Assembly (NCBI GenBank): GCA_964428895.1
Contig: CAYRZU010000060.1
Coordinates: forward strand, 1-21,383
Direction of reading: 5' to 3'
Length of the DNA: 21,383 nt
Source: HyVt-337 sp964428895
GTDB taxonomy: Bacteria > Planctomycetota > Phycisphaerae > SM23-33
In this document: in pieces, positions 20,259 to 21,383 of the stretch
Layout: every line of letters starts with the position of its first letter
Position numbering within the stretch: the stretch's first letter is position 1
Program-made: the position numbers and the translations under genes
Notes under the pieces: generated by a model
The model's input: the letters and a program-made list of their open reading frames with translations, nothing else
Told to the model about the DNA's origin: nothing
The model's database searches: none

Positions 20259-21237
20259 CGCGGTTTGCGGCCGACTTGCAAAGGCCCAATCGCTCCTGCT
20301 GATCACCCACGCGCGGCCGGACGGCGACGGGCTGGGCTCCATGGCGGCGCTGTGTCGGGCGGCCCAGGCGGCGGGCAAGAGTGTGTTCATGCTCATCCCG
20401 GATGAGTTGCCCGCATCGTACGCCTACCTGTTCCCGATGGATCGGCCGGCAAGCCTGTCGCGGTTCGACACGCTGGCCGCCAAGGCCGACACCATGGTCA
20501 TTCTCGATACGTCCGCCGCCGCCCAACTCGACGGGCTCGGGGAGAAGCTCGCCGCCCGCAGGGACGACGTCGTCGTGATCGACCACCATGCCACCAGCGA
20601 AGATATCGCGGCAACTCAATGGGTGGACACCACCGCCGCGGCGACGGCCATTTTGGTTGGCGAGCTACTGGCCGAGCTCGGCTGGGCTGTAGACCGCCCG
20701 ACCGCCGATGCGCTGGCGGTGGCGGTGCTGACCGACACCGGATGGCTGAGGTTTTCGAACACCGACTCGCGTTGCCTGCGGGCGATGGCCGATCTCGTCG
20801 CCAAAGGTGTTCGGCCGGCCGTGCTGTACCAGCGGATCTATCAGAACGACCGGCCGGAACGCCTGGCGCTGCAGGCTCGCGTGTTGGGCAGTCTGGAACT
20901 CCACGCCGAAGGCCGCGTGGCCGCGATGGCCGTTCGCTTGGAGGACTTCGCCGCCACTGGCGCTCGCGGCGAGGAAACCGAGAACCTGATCAACGAGGCC
21001 CTTCGCATCGCCACGGTCGAAGTGGCGCTGCTGTTCACCCAGAACGCCGAAGGCACACGCGTTTCGTTGCGCTCTCGCCAGGTGGTGGACGTGGCGAATG
21101 TGGCTGAGGGCTTCGGCGGTGGGGGACACCCACGGGCGGCGGGACTCCGCCTGGACGAAGGCGTCGATGCGGCCAAGGACCGCATCATCCGGGCCTGCTG
21201 TCAGGCTTTGGCGGACACCGACCGGCCCGCGCGGTAG
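20224..21237 (+). CDS. nrnA: DHH/DHHA1 phosphoesterase (NrnA-type oligoribonuclease / pAp phosphatase)
   Basis: NrnA-type enzymes degrade very short RNA oligomers and may hydrolyse pAp. From a GTG at 20224 the product has 337 residues. The DHH domain has THARPDGDGLGS (28-39; His29, Asp33, Asp35), VILDTSA (92-98; Asp95) and VIDHHATS (118-125), which are the metal-binding motifs; LTDTGWLRFSNT follows. The C-terminal DHHA1 domain ends with GFGGGGHPRAAGLRL. The GTG start is chosen because AAGGA lies eight bases upstream and no in-frame ATG occurs before the first motif. It overlaps the end of ribF by 35 bases, pointing to coupled translation. All catalytic motifs are present. NanoRNase versus pAp activity cannot be separated from sequence. 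Confidence 0.92.
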   Translation: MSENSSNNPALDAVCGRLAKAQSLLLITHARPDGDGLGSMAALCRAAQAAGKSVFMLIPDELPASYAYLFPMDRPASLSRFDTLAAKADTMVILDTSAAAQLDGLGEKLAARRDDVVVIDHHATSEDIAATQWVDTTAAATAILVGELLAELGWAVDRPTADALAVAVLTDTGWLRFSNTDSRCLRAMADLVAKGVRPAVLYQRIYQNDRPERLALQARVLGSLELHAEGRVAAMAVRLEDFAATGARGEETENLINEALRIATVEVALLFTQNAEGTRVSLRSRQVVDVANVAEGFGGGGHPRAAGLRLDEGVDAAKDRIIRACCQALADTDRPAR

Positions 21238-21238
21238 G

Positions 21239-21268
21239 GCCGCCAACGGGCCGGCGCATTTTGTTTTC
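21239..21268 (+). terminator. Weak candidate terminator after nrnA
   Basis: A short stem with one bulge (GCCGCC at 21239-21244, loop AACG, return arm 21249-21255) is followed by ATTTTGTTTTC (21258-21268). The stem is short and imperfect. Its place, right after the stop and before a new promoter, is what supports it. Confidence 0.4.
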
Positions 21269-21277
21269 GACATCACC

Positions 21278-21307
21278 TTGACTTGGGGGCGGGGCCTTTC
21301 GTAAAGT
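21278..21307 (+). promoter_or_regulatory. Sigma-70-like promoter ahead of the cobalamin riboswitch
   Basis: TTGACT (21278-21283, 5/6) and TAAAGT (21302-21307, 4/6) are separated by 18 bases. Transcription would begin near 21314, at the 5' edge of the riboswitch. Confidence 0.55.
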
Positions 21308-21314
21308 ACCCACG

Positions 21315-21383
21315 TCGTAGGTGCGTTCCTTGATTGGAACCAAAAGGGAAGGCCGTGAAAGTCGGCCGCGGACGCGCCGCTGT
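21315..21383 (+). promoter_or_regulatory. Cobalamin (B12) riboswitch, 3' part outside window
   Basis: The sequence follows the cobalamin riboswitch core in order. GTAGGTGCG comes first (about 21317-21325), then a GTTCC/GGAAC hairpin, AAAAGGGAA (about 21342-21350), a GGCC/GGCC stem enclosing GTGAAAGTC, and GCGGACGCGCCGCTGT at the window end, matching the conserved GCGG...CGCC-CTGT block. The last part of the aptamer, the expression platform and the regulated gene lie beyond 21383. It reads rightward, away from the importer genes. Confidence 0.88.

Noticed and set aside
1..21383. A defence island, prophage or other mobile system
   Set aside because: Every gene is a housekeeping or envelope gene with uniform composition. 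No integrase, transposase, att-like repeats around the tRNA, toxin-antitoxin pair or CRISPR repeat was found.

Overview
This GC-rich bacterial window is gene-dense and made up almost entirely of housekeeping genes. It has a lipoprotein with a lipobox, exported proteins with signal peptides and sigma-54, which together suggest a diderm. The protein flavour and mixed gene order would fit a Planctomycetota (Phycisphaerae-like) genome, probably environmental, but that placement is an impression and not something the sequence proves. I see no transposase, integrase, phage gene or CRISPR array.

Layout. Positions 1-2164 (minus strand) hold a malic enzyme with an N-terminal ACT-like domain, cut by the window edge, and a lipoprotein cyclophilin. 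Positions 2264-5396 (plus) hold a promoter, the SRP RNA gene and a dnaX - DUF4870 - ybaB/ebfC - recR cluster. dnaX carries a ten-A slippery tract that could yield a short gamma-like product. Positions 5402-5926 (minus) are a small membrane-protein gene broken by an in-frame TGA. Next come rpoN and a pterin-carbinolamine dehydratase (plus), then convergent rsgA and an nfo gene interrupted by an in-frame TAG (minus). Overlapping divergent promoters separate nfo from a large membrane-anchored SurA/PpiD-like protein.

The right half reads rightward: tRNA-Phe, an S41 tail-specific protease, tsaD, larB, nnrD, a binding-protein/permease fusion (BtuF-BtuC type), its ATPase (BtuD type), ribF and an NrnA-type DHH phosphoesterase. 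The window ends inside a cobalamin riboswitch that has its own promoter.

How the genes work together. Three themes recur. One is replication and repair (dnaX, ybaB, recR, nfo). A second is envelope protein folding and quality control (cyclophilin, SurA/PpiD-like protein, S41 protease). A third is cofactor metabolism: NAD-derived (larB, nnrD), flavin (ribF), pterin (phhB) and probable B12 uptake next to a B12 riboswitch. The most notable items are the dnaX slippage site, the binding-protein/permease fusion that lacks the usual first permease helix, and two conserved-looking genes each broken by a single in-frame stop.
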